From Chryseobacterium sp. H1D6B (GTDB lineage: Bacteria; Bacteroidota; Bacteroidia; Flavobacteriales; Weeksellaceae), in assembly GCF_029892445.1 (NCBI RefSeq), contig NZ_JARXVJ010000001.1:930001-994000 (forward strand): DNA of 64,000 nt, given 5' to 3'. The stretch's first letter is position 1, and the number at the start of each line of letters is the position of its first letter. Positions 55,380-64,000 of the stretch are shown in pieces. The translations under genes were made by a program, and so were the position numbers. The notes below the pieces were generated by a model. That model ran no database searches. It was not told the origin of the DNA and worked only from the letters and a program-made list of their open reading frames with translations.

Positions 55380-56618
55380 CTATATAAACATATCAATTAA
55401 TTTTTCCCATTGTTGAAAAACATTTTCGGGGGTATATTTTTTCATAGCCAGGCGAGCATTTTCTCCAAACCTCTGTCTCATCTGTTTATCCTGCATAAGT
55501 ATTTTAAGGCTATCAGCCATATCAGCTTCATCATGAACCAAAAAACCATTTATGCCGTGTTCTATCAGTTCATTTACGCCGGAACAGTTTTTAAAACCTA
55601 AAGAAGGCAATCCCGCAGCCATTGCTTCCGTTAATGCTAAAGGAAAACCTTCATACTTACTCGGAAAAATAAAAATATCAGAATCTTTTAATTTTGACAT
55701 TGGATTATCAGTAAACCCATTCAGAAATATTCTTTCTTGTAAATTCAGCTGCTGAATCTTATCATTCAAAAAATCAAAATCACTTCCAACACCCCAAAAA
55801 TGTAATTCCCAATTTGGAAATTTTTCTGAAACTGCTGAAAAAGCATCTATTGCAAGGTGTTGCTGCTTACAATCTGTTACTAAGGAAGCAATATTAATAA
55901 TCTTAAATTTATCTTTTGAAGTTTGATGGTCTACAATATCATTATCAGCAAACTGAGGGACAGGATTCGGAATTACAGTAACTTTTCCATTAAATGTTTC
56001 AGGCAGAAAATCCCTATAACTTTCAAATAAGATCTGAATGCCGGAAAGTTTTTGATACGCTTTTTTTAATAAATCCATTTCAGAAGGACTCCGATACCAT
56101 AGAATGTCGGAATAATCATAGTCCGGCCTTCCATTAACGGAATTGACAATTGGAATCTGATACTCCTGTTCGAAAGTTATTTCCAAAAGAGAACTTATTG
56201 TCATCGTTACAATAATATCGGGCTTTACAGCATCAATATAAGTTTTCCATGCTTTTGCACGATGACGAAGATTTTGTTTAAAAAGTTCATCTGATCCGCC
56301 AAATTTTTTGAGCAGTTTTTTATTCTCTCTTTTAGCAGTTTTTTTTTGAACTTTATAAGTAATCCATTGTAAAGGATTTGAACCTTTATAACTAAAAACA
56401 GGCTTCAGCTCAACTTGGGGAATATTGTCAGAAAATATATTTGTTATTTTTATGTTTTCATTCAACTTAAAAACAGGCTTTCCTTCAATGTTCTGGTTAG
56501 TTGCAATTTCTACTTGATGACCAGAATCAGAAAATCCATTAGCAAGAAAACTGCATATTTTTTCAGTACCTCCAGAGCCGTTAATAAAATTATGATGCTG
56601 TATAAATAAAATCTTCAT
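55380..56618 (-). CDS. Glycosyltransferase family 4
   Basis: 412 aa. NGSGGTEKICSFLANGFSDS opening, NSVNGRPDYDYSDILWY, VIPNPVPQF, LNGFTDNPMSKLKDSDIFIF and PSKYEGFPLALTEAMAAGLP, the GT4 donor site. Last gene of the minus-strand glycan operon from the cupin gene, 3 nt after its neighbour. Confidence 0.92.
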   Translation of the reverse strand: MKILFIQHHNFINGSGGTEKICSFLANGFSDSGHQVEIATNQNIEGKPVFKLNENIKITNIFSDNIPQVELKPVFSYKGSNPLQWITYKVQKKTAKRENKKLLKKFGGSDELFKQNLRHRAKAWKTYIDAVKPDIIVTMTISSLLEITFEQEYQIPIVNSVNGRPDYDYSDILWYRSPSEMDLLKKAYQKLSGIQILFESYRDFLPETFNGKVTVIPNPVPQFADNDIVDHQTSKDKFKIINIASLVTDCKQQHLAIDAFSAVSEKFPNWELHFWGVGSDFDFLNDKIQQLNLQERIFLNGFTDNPMSKLKDSDIFIFPSKYEGFPLALTEAMAAGLPSLGFKNCSGVNELIEHGINGFLVHDEADMADSLKILMQDKQMRQRFGENARLAMKKYTPENVFQQWEKLIDMFI

Positions 56619-56621
56619 TCG

Positions 56622-57650
56622 TTAAAATTCTTCTTTGATTTTCTTTTTCAGTTTCCTCTTCAAGTTTTTAAACGGAATAAATTTCGTCATGAACAAATAG
56701 ATTTTTTTCTGCTTAGCCCTATTTTTAAGATATTGAATATAGAATTCATCAAAATCATTATAATCAGAAGCATTTACAAAATATAGAAAAGGCCTGCTGA
56801 GTATTTTATGATCTTTCTTTTTTAGATAAGGCAGAACATTTTTCGACATGAATTTTTTAATCAAATCATGCAAATAAACTTTCTGGTCTTTATCCAATGG
56901 CATTTCCAAATATCTGAATTCAAAAGGTTCATGCTCCATAAATAGAGCTAAATGAAGTGCCTGGGATTGAAATAAATCATATTGGATATAAAATCTTTCC
57001 AATATTTCAAACCAGGTCGGGATTTGATGAAGTACCTTCCAGCTGTTTTCATTAATCTTCAGATGATTCTGATTTTCATGATTACGGTAATGATAAATAC
57101 TTTCAGGGCTCAATCCTATTTTTGTAGTTAAAGCAAGTAATTGATGGGAAAACAAACCGTCTTCACAGGGCTGGATGTGTTCTGGAAATCGAATGTCAGG
57201 ATATTTCTTTAAAAAGTCGTGCCTTAACATTTGTGCCCAGGTCGGAAGCGCCATCACATAGGGCATCCGTTTACAATAATATTCACCGGTAATAACAATG
57301 TCATTTCCTTTTATTGCTGTTTCATAAGTAGTTTTAATAAACTCTTCATCCAGGGTATCATCAGAATCCATAAAATATATATAGTCTCCTTTTGCCAGAA
57401 GAAGTCCATTATTCCGGGCAATAGAAACCCCTGAATTCACCTGATTAACCAATTGAATCCGATCATCTGCTTTTAAAAATTCTTCACAAATTAAAGCAGA
57501 ATCATCTGTGCTCCCATCGTTGACTAATATTAATTCAATCTCTTTGAAACTTTGGTTGAGAACACTTCTGATTGTTTCAGCTAAAAATTTCCCTGCATTA
57601 TATACAGGGATAATTACAGATACGGAAATGTGTTTTTTTTCAATATGCAT
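56622..57650 (-). CDS. Glycosyltransferase family 2
   Basis: 342 aa. SVIIPVYNAGKFLAETIRSV, LVNDGSTDDSALICEEF, IARNNGLLLAKGDYIYFMDS and DDTLDEEFIK, a classic GT-A with D-x-D-D. A highly basic C-terminus (NLKRKLKKKIKEEF) suggests membrane-surface association. Co-transcribed with the propeller lipoprotein (5-nt gap). Confidence 0.92.
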   Translation of the reverse strand: MHIEKKHISVSVIIPVYNAGKFLAETIRSVLNQSFKEIELILVNDGSTDDSALICEEFLKADDRIQLVNQVNSGVSIARNNGLLLAKGDYIYFMDSDDTLDEEFIKTTYETAIKGNDIVITGEYYCKRMPYVMALPTWAQMLRHDFLKKYPDIRFPEHIQPCEDGLFSHQLLALTTKIGLSPESIYHYRNHENQNHLKINENSWKVLHQIPTWFEILERFYIQYDLFQSQALHLALFMEHEPFEFRYLEMPLDKDQKVYLHDLIKKFMSKNVLPYLKKKDHKILSRPFLYFVNASDYNDFDEFYIQYLKNRAKQKKIYLFMTKFIPFKNLKRKLKKKIKEEF

Positions 57651-57655
57651 AGATA

Positions 57656-58903
57656 TTATTTAGAAAGACAATCGTCTAACTTAGCTTTATTAAGTTGGAA
57701 TTCTCTGTATTTAAAAATTCCAGTTTTATAGGCAACAACAGCTCCAAAGCTTATCGTTTCATTATTGATATTCATTGGGAAAATACAAGATCTGTAAGTA
57801 TCATGTTCCACCAATGGTTTAGGCATCACTTTAAAATTAAGTCCGTCTTTAGAATATGCTAAATAAAGACTTTCAGCCGTATATTTTCTCACTTCGCCTG
57901 CGGCAATGCATAAAAAGTAATACCCATCTACATAAGTTGCCTGTATATGCCATGGTGCATATTCTGAATTCACCTTCGCCCAAGGTTTATTGATAAAATT
58001 AACAACCTTGCTTTGTTTAAAGTTCGAAAAATCTAAACCATTATTTGATGTCCTGCTGATAATATAAGAAGGATCGTTTCCTGGGAAATTTGCGCTGATA
58101 TTATTTTCAACTTCATAGCTTACATATCCCTGCCCATTATAAACAATACTGGGTGAAATAATATGATTATTTTTAGGAGAATAAGGAGCATCACTTGTGT
58201 AAACAGCTTCTAAAGGAGTCCAGTATATTCCATCTGTAGAAGTCTGTCTTACGATTGTCCTTTGAGAATTTTTTACTAATTTTCTTGAATTATTCTGACT
58301 TTTAGCTCCTCTCCTTCTCAAAGTAGCCGCTCTTATAAAACTTCCTCGATAATATAATGAGAATTTCCCATTTTCATAGGTCCAGTCTACATCTGACCAG
58401 AAACCCTGCTTGGGTTCGTTAAGTTTTTCTGGAAAACTTTCATTAAGCGAAGGAGCTCTCTGTAAAGGTCCTGCAACTCCGTTTGGACTACTCCAGTTTA
58501 GACCATCATTGGACACAACGATTGTTGGGTTTTCATATCTCTCGGAGACTCCGCCATTTCCTATTGCTCCGAAGTAAGGAGTAAAGACCATCCAATATTT
58601 ATACCCGTTAAATCCATTAGGGAAATATTGTACATCGGGATGGCAGTAGCCAAAATTAGGGGCATTAATACCTTTTATAAAAGCAGGATTATTTTTCCCC
58701 TGATAGTTTCCGTTAGCCGTTACATTAATATTAAGTGTACCCAGATCTGTAAAATAATCTATTAAACCTGCATATTCCTTTTTATTATCAGGCGTAGCAG
58801 TTACATTTTCAGCAAATAAGCTTTCTTCCTGCTGTGAGCAGGAAACCGTAAAAATTATAAGCATAAATAATAAAATATTCAGCTTACTGATATGATGAGA
58901 CAT
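57656..58903 (-). CDS. Beta-propeller-like lipoprotein in a glycan operon
   Basis: 415 aa. Lipobox FTVSC then SQQE. The mature protein has repeated S(N/T)(D/N)G(L/I)(N/Y)(W/F) units (VSNDGLNWSSP, TSTDGIYWTP, TSNNGLDFSN, YSKDGLNFKV), like five-bladed propellers of glycosidases and sialidase-like proteins (GH32/43/68/117 clans). It also has an unusual basic segment (RRRGAKSQNNSRKLV). Whether it cuts or only binds glycan is not decided. It lies between a GT2 and a cupin gene. Confidence 0.8.
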   Translation of the reverse strand: MSHHISKLNILLFMLIIFTVSCSQQEESLFAENVTATPDNKKEYAGLIDYFTDLGTLNINVTANGNYQGKNNPAFIKGINAPNFGYCHPDVQYFPNGFNGYKYWMVFTPYFGAIGNGGVSERYENPTIVVSNDGLNWSSPNGVAGPLQRAPSLNESFPEKLNEPKQGFWSDVDWTYENGKFSLYYRGSFIRAATLRRRGAKSQNNSRKLVKNSQRTIVRQTSTDGIYWTPLEAVYTSDAPYSPKNNHIISPSIVYNGQGYVSYEVENNISANFPGNDPSYIISRTSNNGLDFSNFKQSKVVNFINKPWAKVNSEYAPWHIQATYVDGYYFLCIAAGEVRKYTAESLYLAYSKDGLNFKVMPKPLVEHDTYRSCIFPMNINNETISFGAVVAYKTGIFKYREFQLNKAKLDDCLSK

Positions 58904-58922
58904 CCTTAGTGTGTGTTATTAT

Positions 58923-59249
58923 TTATTGTCTATCATCCTCAATCCTTACGATATTATCTTCTCCGAAATAAATTCCTGTCTGTACTTCAATAAAAACAAC
59001 AGGTTTTTCGGATAGATTCATCATGCGGTGTTTTGATCCTAGAGGAATAAAAATACTTTCGCCGTAAGCTAACTTAATTTCTTTATCATCAAGAACAACA
59101 GAGGCGTCACCTTCGATAATTGTCCATTGTTCCTGTCTTTTGTGATGATATTGATAAGACAGCTTCTGACCAGGATTTACTTCGATTCTTTTTAATTTGT
59201 AGCTGGGTACGTAATATTTCCCCCAAGGTCTTTCACCTACTTCTAACAT
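58923..59249 (-). CDS. Mannose-6-phosphate isomerase type II-like cupin
   Basis: 108 aa, cupin. GERPWGKYY, SYQYHHKRQEQWTIIEGDA and IPLGSKHRMMN with metal histidines match the stand-alone isomerase domain of type II mannose-6-phosphate isomerases (ManC/AlgA C-terminus). It may make mannose-6-phosphate for GDP-sugars used by the neighbouring transferases. First gene of its operon; TACATTTG at 59273-59280. Confidence 0.88.
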   Translation of the reverse strand: MLEVGERPWGKYYVPSYKLKRIEVNPGQKLSYQYHHKRQEQWTIIEGDASVVLDDKEIKLAYGESIFIPLGSKHRMMNLSEKPVVFIEVQTGIYFGEDNIVRIEDDRQ

Positions 59250-59272
59250 AACTTTTAAATTGTAAATTATTG

Positions 59273-59280
59273 CAAATGTA
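59273..59280 (-). promoter_or_regulatory. -7 element TACATTTG of the glycan operon
   Basis: Exact consensus match on the minus strand, 23 nt before the cupin start. Confidence 0.66.
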
Positions 59281-59376
59281 AAAATTAAGATTACAAAAGC
59301 CTATAATAAATAATAGATTAATTTTTATTAACATTAAAAATATTTCATTATACAGTGATAAAAAAAATAATTTTAT

Positions 59377-59384
59377 TATATTCG
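59377..59384 (+). promoter_or_regulatory. -7-like element TATATTCG of the lectin gene
   Basis: One mismatch to TAnnTTTG, 17 nt before the start. Confidence 0.42.
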
Positions 59385-59401
59385 CATTCCTAAAAAAATA
59401 T

Positions 59402-60007
59402 ATGAAAAACATTTTTAAAATCTCCTCTTTAGCTTTATTAACTTTAGCAACATATTCTTGCTCAACAGATAATGATATGACATCAGAAGAGCCGGTTACA
59501 TTGAACTCAAAAAATATGAACAGCCAGCAAAAAATTGGTGTAATAAAAACTGAAGTTCTTGCTGAAAGTAATAAAATATCCAGTCTTAATATGGGCGGGT
59601 CATTAGTTTTAAACTATGGTAATGTAAATCTTCATCTGGATCTTCAGCAAGATTCTAATTTAGTATTATATGCAAGTCCGATATATTGGGTTGGGCCTCC
59701 GCCTAATCCTGTAAAATGGGCAACAAATACAATCTATCCGGTAGGAGCAAATATTCCTTTTCTCAGCGCACAAACTGACGGCAATTTAGTTTTATACAAA
59801 TCTGCACCATATAACGCAGGAAATTCTATCTGGGCAACTAACACAGCAGCAGGAAATGTGGCTGATGCTAAATTCAAATTGCAGCTTCTTAAAAAGATCA
59901 ATGCATTAAATTCTGGATCACCAAAATATTATGTAGCTTTCATTCTTGAAGGTTTCGGTGTAGACAGACAGGAAATAACAATAAATGAAATAACTGATAT
60001 TTATTAA
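59402..60007 (+). CDS. Bulb-type (mannose-binding) lectin lipoprotein
   Basis: 201 aa. Lipobox TYSC then STDND. The mature part has two perfect mannose-binding motifs Q-x-D-x-N-x-V-x-Y: QQDSNLVLY (about 82-90) and QTDGNLVLY (about 122-130), each followed by a WATNT strand, the bulb/monocot (B_lectin) fold. A C-terminal extension of about 45 residues (KLQLLKKINALNS...) is not part of the lectin. It is likely on the cell surface, binding mannose-type glycans. It is divergent from the mannose-cupin operon; own terminator. Confidence 0.88.
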   Translation: MKNIFKISSLALLTLATYSCSTDNDMTSEEPVTLNSKNMNSQQKIGVIKTEVLAESNKISSLNMGGSLVLNYGNVNLHLDLQQDSNLVLYASPIYWVGPPPNPVKWATNTIYPVGANIPFLSAQTDGNLVLYKSAPYNAGNSIWATNTAAGNVADAKFKLQLLKKINALNSGSPKYYVAFILEGFGVDRQEITINEITDIY

Positions 60008-60026
60008 AAATATTCCATCCAATCAA

Positions 60027-60058
60027 GCGCTATCCAAAAAAGGACAGCGCCTTTTTTT
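60027..60058 (+). terminator. Terminator after the lectin gene
   Basis: Stem GCGCTATCC / GGACAGCGC with one mismatch, followed by a T-run. Confidence 0.82.
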
Positions 60059-60135
60059 ATCTTTTAATTCCATTGAATTTTAAAATGAATTTGATAAAAT
60101 AATTCATCTTACGGGTTACTTCAAATCGTTTTAAG

Positions 60136-60143
60136 TAAATTTG
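60136..60143 (+). promoter_or_regulatory. -7 element TAAATTTG of gltX
   Basis: Exact match, 19 nt before the start. Confidence 0.66.
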
Positions 60144-60162
60144 CATCAAAATTTTAATTGAA

Positions 60163-61674
60163 ATGGAGAAAGTAAGAGTCCGTTTTGCTCCAAGTCCTAC
60201 TGGACCTCTGCATTTGGGAGGAGTAAGAACCGCATTATATGATTATCTTTTTGCTAAAAATCAAGGCGGTGAATTCGTATTAAGAATTGAGGACACCGAT
60301 ACAGCAAGATATGTAGAAGGAGCTGAAGACTATATTGAAGAAGCTTTAGAATGGTGCGGCATCATTCCGGATGAAAGTCCAAAAAAGGGAGGAAAATTTG
60401 CTCCTTACAGACAATCTGAAAGACGAGATATCTATGACAGATACACAGAACAGATCTTAAAAACAGATTACGCTTACCTAGCTTTTGATACTCCTGAAGA
60501 GCTAGATCAAATTCGTGCTGAATTTGAGGCTAAAGGCGACGTTTTTTCTTATGATAACAAAACCAGAAACCGTTTAAAAAACAGTCTTGTCCTTTCTGAA
60601 GATGAGGTACAAGAACTGCTGCTTAATAAAACACCTTATGTGGTAAGGTTTAAAATGCCCGTTGACAGAGTTTTAAATCTTGAAGATATCATCCGCGGCA
60701 AATCCTCTGTAAATACAAACACTTTAGATGATAAAGTTTTAGTGAAAAATGACGGAATGCCTACTTATCACTTCGCTAATATCATTGATGATCATGAAAT
60801 GGAAATTTCACACGTTATCCGTGGTGAAGAATGGCTGCCTTCTTTAGGTTTACATATTTTATTATATGAAGCAATGGCTTGGGAAGCACCTCAATTTGCA
60901 CACCTTTCTTTGATCCTAAAACCAGAAGGAAAAGGAAAATTAAGCAAAAGAGATGGAGACAAATTTGGTTTCCCTGTATTCCCGCTGGACTTTAAAGATC
61001 CTGAAACAGGAAATATCTCTAAAGGATATAGAGAAAACGGCTATCTTCCTGATGCATTCATCAATATGGTTGCCCTGTTGGGATGGTCTCCGGCTGATGA
61101 CAAGGAAATCCTTCCTTTAGAAGAGATGATCAAAGAATTTGATCTTCATAAAGTTCATAAAGCAGGCGCCAGGTTCAGTAAAGAAAAATCAGAATGGTTC
61201 AACCACCAGTATATTCAATTGAAATCTGATGAAGAACTTCTTGCAATTTTAAAAAATACTTCTGGAATTGATTTAAAAAATATCTCGGATGAGAAATTAT
61301 TGAAAATCATTCATTTAATGAAAGAAAGAGCAACTTTCCCGAAAGACCTCTATGAAAATGGGAAGTTTTTCTTTGAAACACCACTCTCTTATGACGAAAA
61401 AGCATCGAAAAAAGCTTGGAATGATGAGACTTCGGAAATTTTAAAAGAACTTTCTTCAGCATTAGAAGCTGCTAATTTCAATGCTGAAACCTTAAAGCAA
61501 ACAGTCCACGATTTCGCAGAAAACAAAGGTTTGGGAATGGGTAAAGTAATGATGCCGTTACGTTTAGCTTTAGTGGGAGAACTGAAAGGACCAGACGTTC
61601 CAGACATTCTGGAACTTCTTGGAAAAGAGGAAAGTATTGCACGAATAAACAATGCTATAAATAATTTTAAATAG
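60163..61674 (+). CDS. gltX: Glutamyl-tRNA synthetase
   Basis: 503 aa, class I. FAPSPTGPLHLGGVRTALY (HIGH-type, about 8-26), GKLSKRDGDKFG (KMSKS-type) and NHQYIQLKSDEEL in the anticodon region. Charges tRNA-Glu. Single gene, with accA starting 48 nt later from its own promoter. Confidence 0.97.
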   Translation: MEKVRVRFAPSPTGPLHLGGVRTALYDYLFAKNQGGEFVLRIEDTDTARYVEGAEDYIEEALEWCGIIPDESPKKGGKFAPYRQSERRDIYDRYTEQILKTDYAYLAFDTPEELDQIRAEFEAKGDVFSYDNKTRNRLKNSLVLSEDEVQELLLNKTPYVVRFKMPVDRVLNLEDIIRGKSSVNTNTLDDKVLVKNDGMPTYHFANIIDDHEMEISHVIRGEEWLPSLGLHILLYEAMAWEAPQFAHLSLILKPEGKGKLSKRDGDKFGFPVFPLDFKDPETGNISKGYRENGYLPDAFINMVALLGWSPADDKEILPLEEMIKEFDLHKVHKAGARFSKEKSEWFNHQYIQLKSDEELLAILKNTSGIDLKNISDEKLLKIIHLMKERATFPKDLYENGKFFFETPLSYDEKASKKAWNDETSEILKELSSALEAANFNAETLKQTVHDFAENKGLGMGKVMMPLRLALVGELKGPDVPDILELLGKEESIARINNAINNFK

Positions 61675-61691
61675 AATTTCATAATTTTTCA

Positions 61692-61699
61692 TAAATTTG
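61692..61699 (+). promoter_or_regulatory. -7 element TAAATTTG of accA
   Basis: Exact match, 23 nt before the start. Confidence 0.65.
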
Positions 61700-61722
61700 A
61701 AAGATTTAATTTACTTCAAGAA

Positions 61723-62679
61723 ATGGAATATTTAAGTTTCGAACTTCCTATAAAAGAATTAATGGATCAATACCAAACATGTTCTTTAGTAGGAGAAGAA
61801 AGTGGTGTTGATGTAAAATTAGCATGCAGCCAGATTGAGGACAAAATCATAGAAAAGAAAAAAGAGATCTATGGAAACCTTACCCCTTGGCAGAGAGTAC
61901 AGCTATCACGTCATCCGAATCGTCCCTATACATTAGATTATATCAACGGTATGGTAGACAAAGGAAGTTTCCTTGAACTTCACGGAGACAGAAATTTTGC
62001 TGATGATCCAGCTATGATAGGCGGTTTAGCAACCCTTGACGGCCAAAAAGTGATGATCATAGGAACGCAGAAAGGAAGAACAACTAAAGAAAGACAATAC
62101 AGAAGATTCGGTATGCCGAATCCTGAAGGATACAGAAAGGCTCTAAGGCTTATGAAGCTGGCGGAAAAATTCAATATCCCTATTGTGACTTTAGTGGATA
62201 CACCAGGGGCATATCCAGGATTGGAAGCTGAAGAAAGAGGGCAGGGTGAAGCTATTGCAAGAAATATTTTTGAAATGGTACAGCTGAAAACTCCTATTTT
62301 CACTTACATTATTGGTGAAGGAGCAAGTGGCGGTGCTTTAGGAATCGGTGTCGGCAACAAAGTATATATGCTTGAAAACACTTGGTACACAGTAATTGCA
62401 CCTGAGAGCTGTTCTTCAATATTATGGAGAAATTGGGACCACAAGGAAGATGCGGCAAACGCGCTGAATCTTACCCCAAAAGATGCCTTAAGAGAGAAGT
62501 TCATTGACGGCATTATTGAGGAACCTCTTGGCGGAGCACAATATGAGCCTGAAACCGCTTTTTTACATTTGAAAAATTCAATTTTACAAAATATTAAAGC
62601 TTTTTCTAAATTCACAGGAAAAGAACTTGAAACCCAGAGACAGGAGAAATTCATTGCGATGGGACAGTTTAAAGGATAA
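61723..62679 (+). CDS. accA: Acetyl-CoA carboxylase carboxyltransferase, alpha subunit
   Basis: 318 aa. [40 protein letters not shown] and [15 protein letters not shown] are the carboxyltransferase signatures. Works with AccD to transfer the carboxyl group from biotin to acetyl-CoA. Followed by a bidirectional terminator. Confidence 0.97.
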   Translation: MEYLSFELPIKELMDQYQTCSLVGEESGVDVKLACSQIEDKIIEKKKEIYGNLTPWQRVQLSRHPNRPYTLDYINGMVDKGSFLELHGDRNFADDPAMIGGLATLDGQKVMIIGTQKGRTTKERQYRRFGMPNPEGYRKALRLMKLAEKFNIPIVTLVDTPGAYPGLEAEERGQGEAIARNIFEMVQLKTPIFTYIIGEGASGGALGIGVGNKVYMLENTWYTVIAPESCSSILWRNWDHKEDAANALNLTPKDALREKFIDGIIEEPLGGAQYEPETAFLHLKNSILQNIKAFSKFTGKELETQRQEKFIAMGQFKG

Positions 62680-62683
62680 AAAT

Positions 62684-62717
62684 AAAAAAAGGTTAAGAGA
62701 ATTTCTTAACCTTTTTT
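62684..62717. terminator. Bidirectional terminator after accA
   Basis: Stem GGTTAAGA / TCTTAACC with A7 on the left and T6 on the right. Confidence 0.88.
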
Positions 62718-62728
62718 ATTTAACAATT

Positions 62729-63445
62729 TTAATCTTCTTGAACATTAAGCTCAATTTCAATATCTTTATTTATCTTTTTCAATGAAGAATATTTGGCATC
62801 ACATACCATCGTTGTCAAAATATATTCTCCTTTATCGATCATAATATAATTCTGGCTTTTCGCAGGCACATCAAGATTGTAGTATTTTTTTCCGCTTATT
62901 TTTACAATTAAATTACACTTGGATCTGTTTTTAATGTTAATGTACGCTTCTTTATCTGATGGATCATTATTAAACATATGAGTGAGCATCGCTGCGGTTT
63001 TTTTATTTTTTTCGCTCGGCTCAGCTTTTTCATTCGTTTTATTGACACTTGCAAAGCTAACATCTTTCTTGAGAGATGAAGCTATTTCAGATTTTGATGC
63101 AGTTGGTGTCATTGGCGTCTTAGATTTATTCAGTTCATTATTCCCAGTAATTTTAGCAACCTTTTCTTTGCTCATAGGCGTAATAGTAGGTTTAGCTTCT
63201 GGAGAATTATTGGCCATTATGATCTCCATTAGTTTTCTTTTGAAATACTCTTTCCTGACATGATCAGGATTCTGCTTTATAAACCCTGCAATTACTCTTG
63301 CTTCTTTGGAGTTTTCTGCATCTGTTTCCGTATATATGATTACTGTTTCTTTTTCTACGACAGCTTTAGATCTAGTCTTTTTCTTTTTTTGAGAAAAACC
63401 AAGTGTAAAAATGCACAGGAACAGGAGAAGGAATATTTTTTTCAT
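62729..63445 (-). CDS. Secreted protein of unknown function, 238 aa
   Basis: Signal peptide MKKIFLLLFLCIFTLGFSQ, then KKKKTRSK. A long low-complexity middle (Ser/Lys/Thr, about 80-145) leads to a C-terminal beta domain with KISGKKYYNLDVPAKSQNY and KGEYILTTMVCDAKY. Not recognised; the C-terminal part looks like a small ligand-binding or periplasmic beta domain. Converges with accA. Confidence 0.75.
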   Translation of the reverse strand: MKKIFLLLFLCIFTLGFSQKKKKTRSKAVVEKETVIIYTETDAENSKEARVIAGFIKQNPDHVRKEYFKRKLMEIIMANNSPEAKPTITPMSKEKVAKITGNNELNKSKTPMTPTASKSEIASSLKKDVSFASVNKTNEKAEPSEKNKKTAAMLTHMFNNDPSDKEAYINIKNRSKCNLIVKISGKKYYNLDVPAKSQNYIMIDKGEYILTTMVCDAKYSSLKKINKDIEIELNVQED

Positions 63446-63520
63446 TAACTAAACATTAAAAAAATTATTAGATAAGCAAATAACGTAAAAAGTCATTTTT
63501 TAGTTTATCATTAAAATCAT

Positions 63521-63528
63521 TATCTTTG
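63521..63528 (+). promoter_or_regulatory. -7 element TATCTTTG of tsf
   Basis: Exact match with a leader of about 50 nt before the start. Confidence 0.68.
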
Positions 63529-63582
63529 CAGTGCTCAAAAATAAACTAAAAAACTAATCTTAAATAAAAAATAATAGATATT

Positions 63583-64000
63583 ATGTATACACCAGCGGCT
63601 GCAGACGTAGCAAAATTGAGAAACACAACAGGTGCAGGTATGATGGACTGCAAAAAAGCTCTAGTTGAAGCTGAAGGAGATTTCGAAAAAGCAATTGATA
63701 TCCTTAGAAAAAAAGGACAAAAAGTTGCGGCTAACAGAGCTGACAGAGAATCTAGTGAAGGAGCAGTTATTGCTAGAGTAAATGAAGATAACACTTTAGG
63801 TGCTATCATTTCTTTAAACTGTGAGACTGACTTCGTTGCTAAAAATGAAGCTTTCATTGAACTTGCTTATGAATTAGCTGAAATAGCTGTAGTTTCTGCA
63901 AACAAAGAAGAGCTTTTAGCTGCTGATTTCCACGGAATCACTGTTGCTGAAAAACTTATTGAACAGACAGGAGTTATCGGTGAAAAAATCGAAATTGGTG
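63583..64000 (+). CDS. tsf: Elongation factor Ts, start only (runs off the window)
   Basis: First 139 residues seen. MYTPAAADVAKLRNTTGAGM, MDCKKALVEAEGDFEKAIDI and LNCETDFVAKNEAF match EF-Ts, the nucleotide-exchange factor of EF-Tu. The rest lies beyond the right edge. In many bacteria tsf follows rpsB directly; here it has its own promoter and an unrelated gene upstream on the other strand. Confidence 0.96.
   Translation, partial: MYTPAAADVAKLRNTTGAGMMDCKKALVEAEGDFEKAIDILRKKGQKVAANRADRESSEGAVIARVNEDNTLGAIISLNCETDFVAKNEAFIELAYELAEIAVVSANKEELLAADFHGITVAEKLIEQTGVIGEKIEIG

Overview
The window looks like chromosomal DNA of a Bacteroidota member of class Flavobacteriia, most like Chryseobacterium and its relatives. 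This rests on the low GC content, weak or absent Shine-Dalgarno sites, a recurrent TAnnTTTG -7 promoter element (often TATCTTTG), a type IX secretion tail on a delta-60 repeat protein, many SPII lipoproteins with C-K-K or C-S after the lipobox, a long Bacteroidota-type NusB, ribosomal protein THX and a bacillithiol gene (bshB1). The genus call is inference; no rRNA is present.

Layout. 0-8 kb: THX, a secreted ankyrin protein, aspS, purA, a Crp/Fnr-type regulator and a ku-ligD end-joining operon. ligD is split by a frameshift at an A9 run. 8-16 kb: a T9SS cargo protein, an SDR, a class 1A-like pyrD, the nusB-DUF1573-yajC operon, an ABC exporter, a DUF3276/PUR protein, tRNA-His and bshB1. 16-22.5 kb: an energy-transduction block exbB-exbD-exbD-tonB followed by a small membrane protein, a PstS-like lipoprotein and a TPR protein. 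22.7-33 kb: leuS, a lipocalin-like lipoprotein, an acyltransferase/glycosyltransferase operon, an O-methyltransferase-NlpC/P60-DUF1648-cupin-waaA run, a 53-residue gene with its own promoter and terminator, and an OmpA-type lipoprotein. 33-43 kb: tilS-dsbD, an orphan third exbD, lipoproteins, a hydrolase, a patatin, nrnA, rpmH and ftsE. 43-51 kb: ribE-histidine kinase-trmN6 divergent from pdxA, then yceD-rpmF, accB-accC and rocD. 51-59.3 kb: a polysaccharide/LPS region of six glycosyltransferases in two converging transcription units, with a beta-propeller-like lipoprotein and a mannose-6-phosphate-isomerase-type cupin. 59.4-64 kb: a bulb-type (mannose-binding) lectin lipoprotein, gltX, accA, an unknown secreted protein and the start of tsf.

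Most interesting points. (1) A 17-bp sequence containing the palindrome TTGTCA-TT-TGACAA lies upstream of both purA and the Crp-like gene, each time exactly 33 bp (centre to centre) from the -7 element. This is the geometry of class II activation and suggests a small regulon that may also touch the divergent ku-ligD genes. (2) ligD is interrupted by a one-base frame change at a run of nine A residues, and the second frame stays open across the junction. (3) Several genes have a good -7 element only 4-10 nt before the start codon, which predicts leaderless or nearly leaderless mRNAs. (4) A lipoprotein with two perfect mannose-binding lectin motifs lies next to a mannose-type cupin and sugar-transfer genes. 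No CRISPR array, insertion sequence, prophage or plasmid-type gene was seen.
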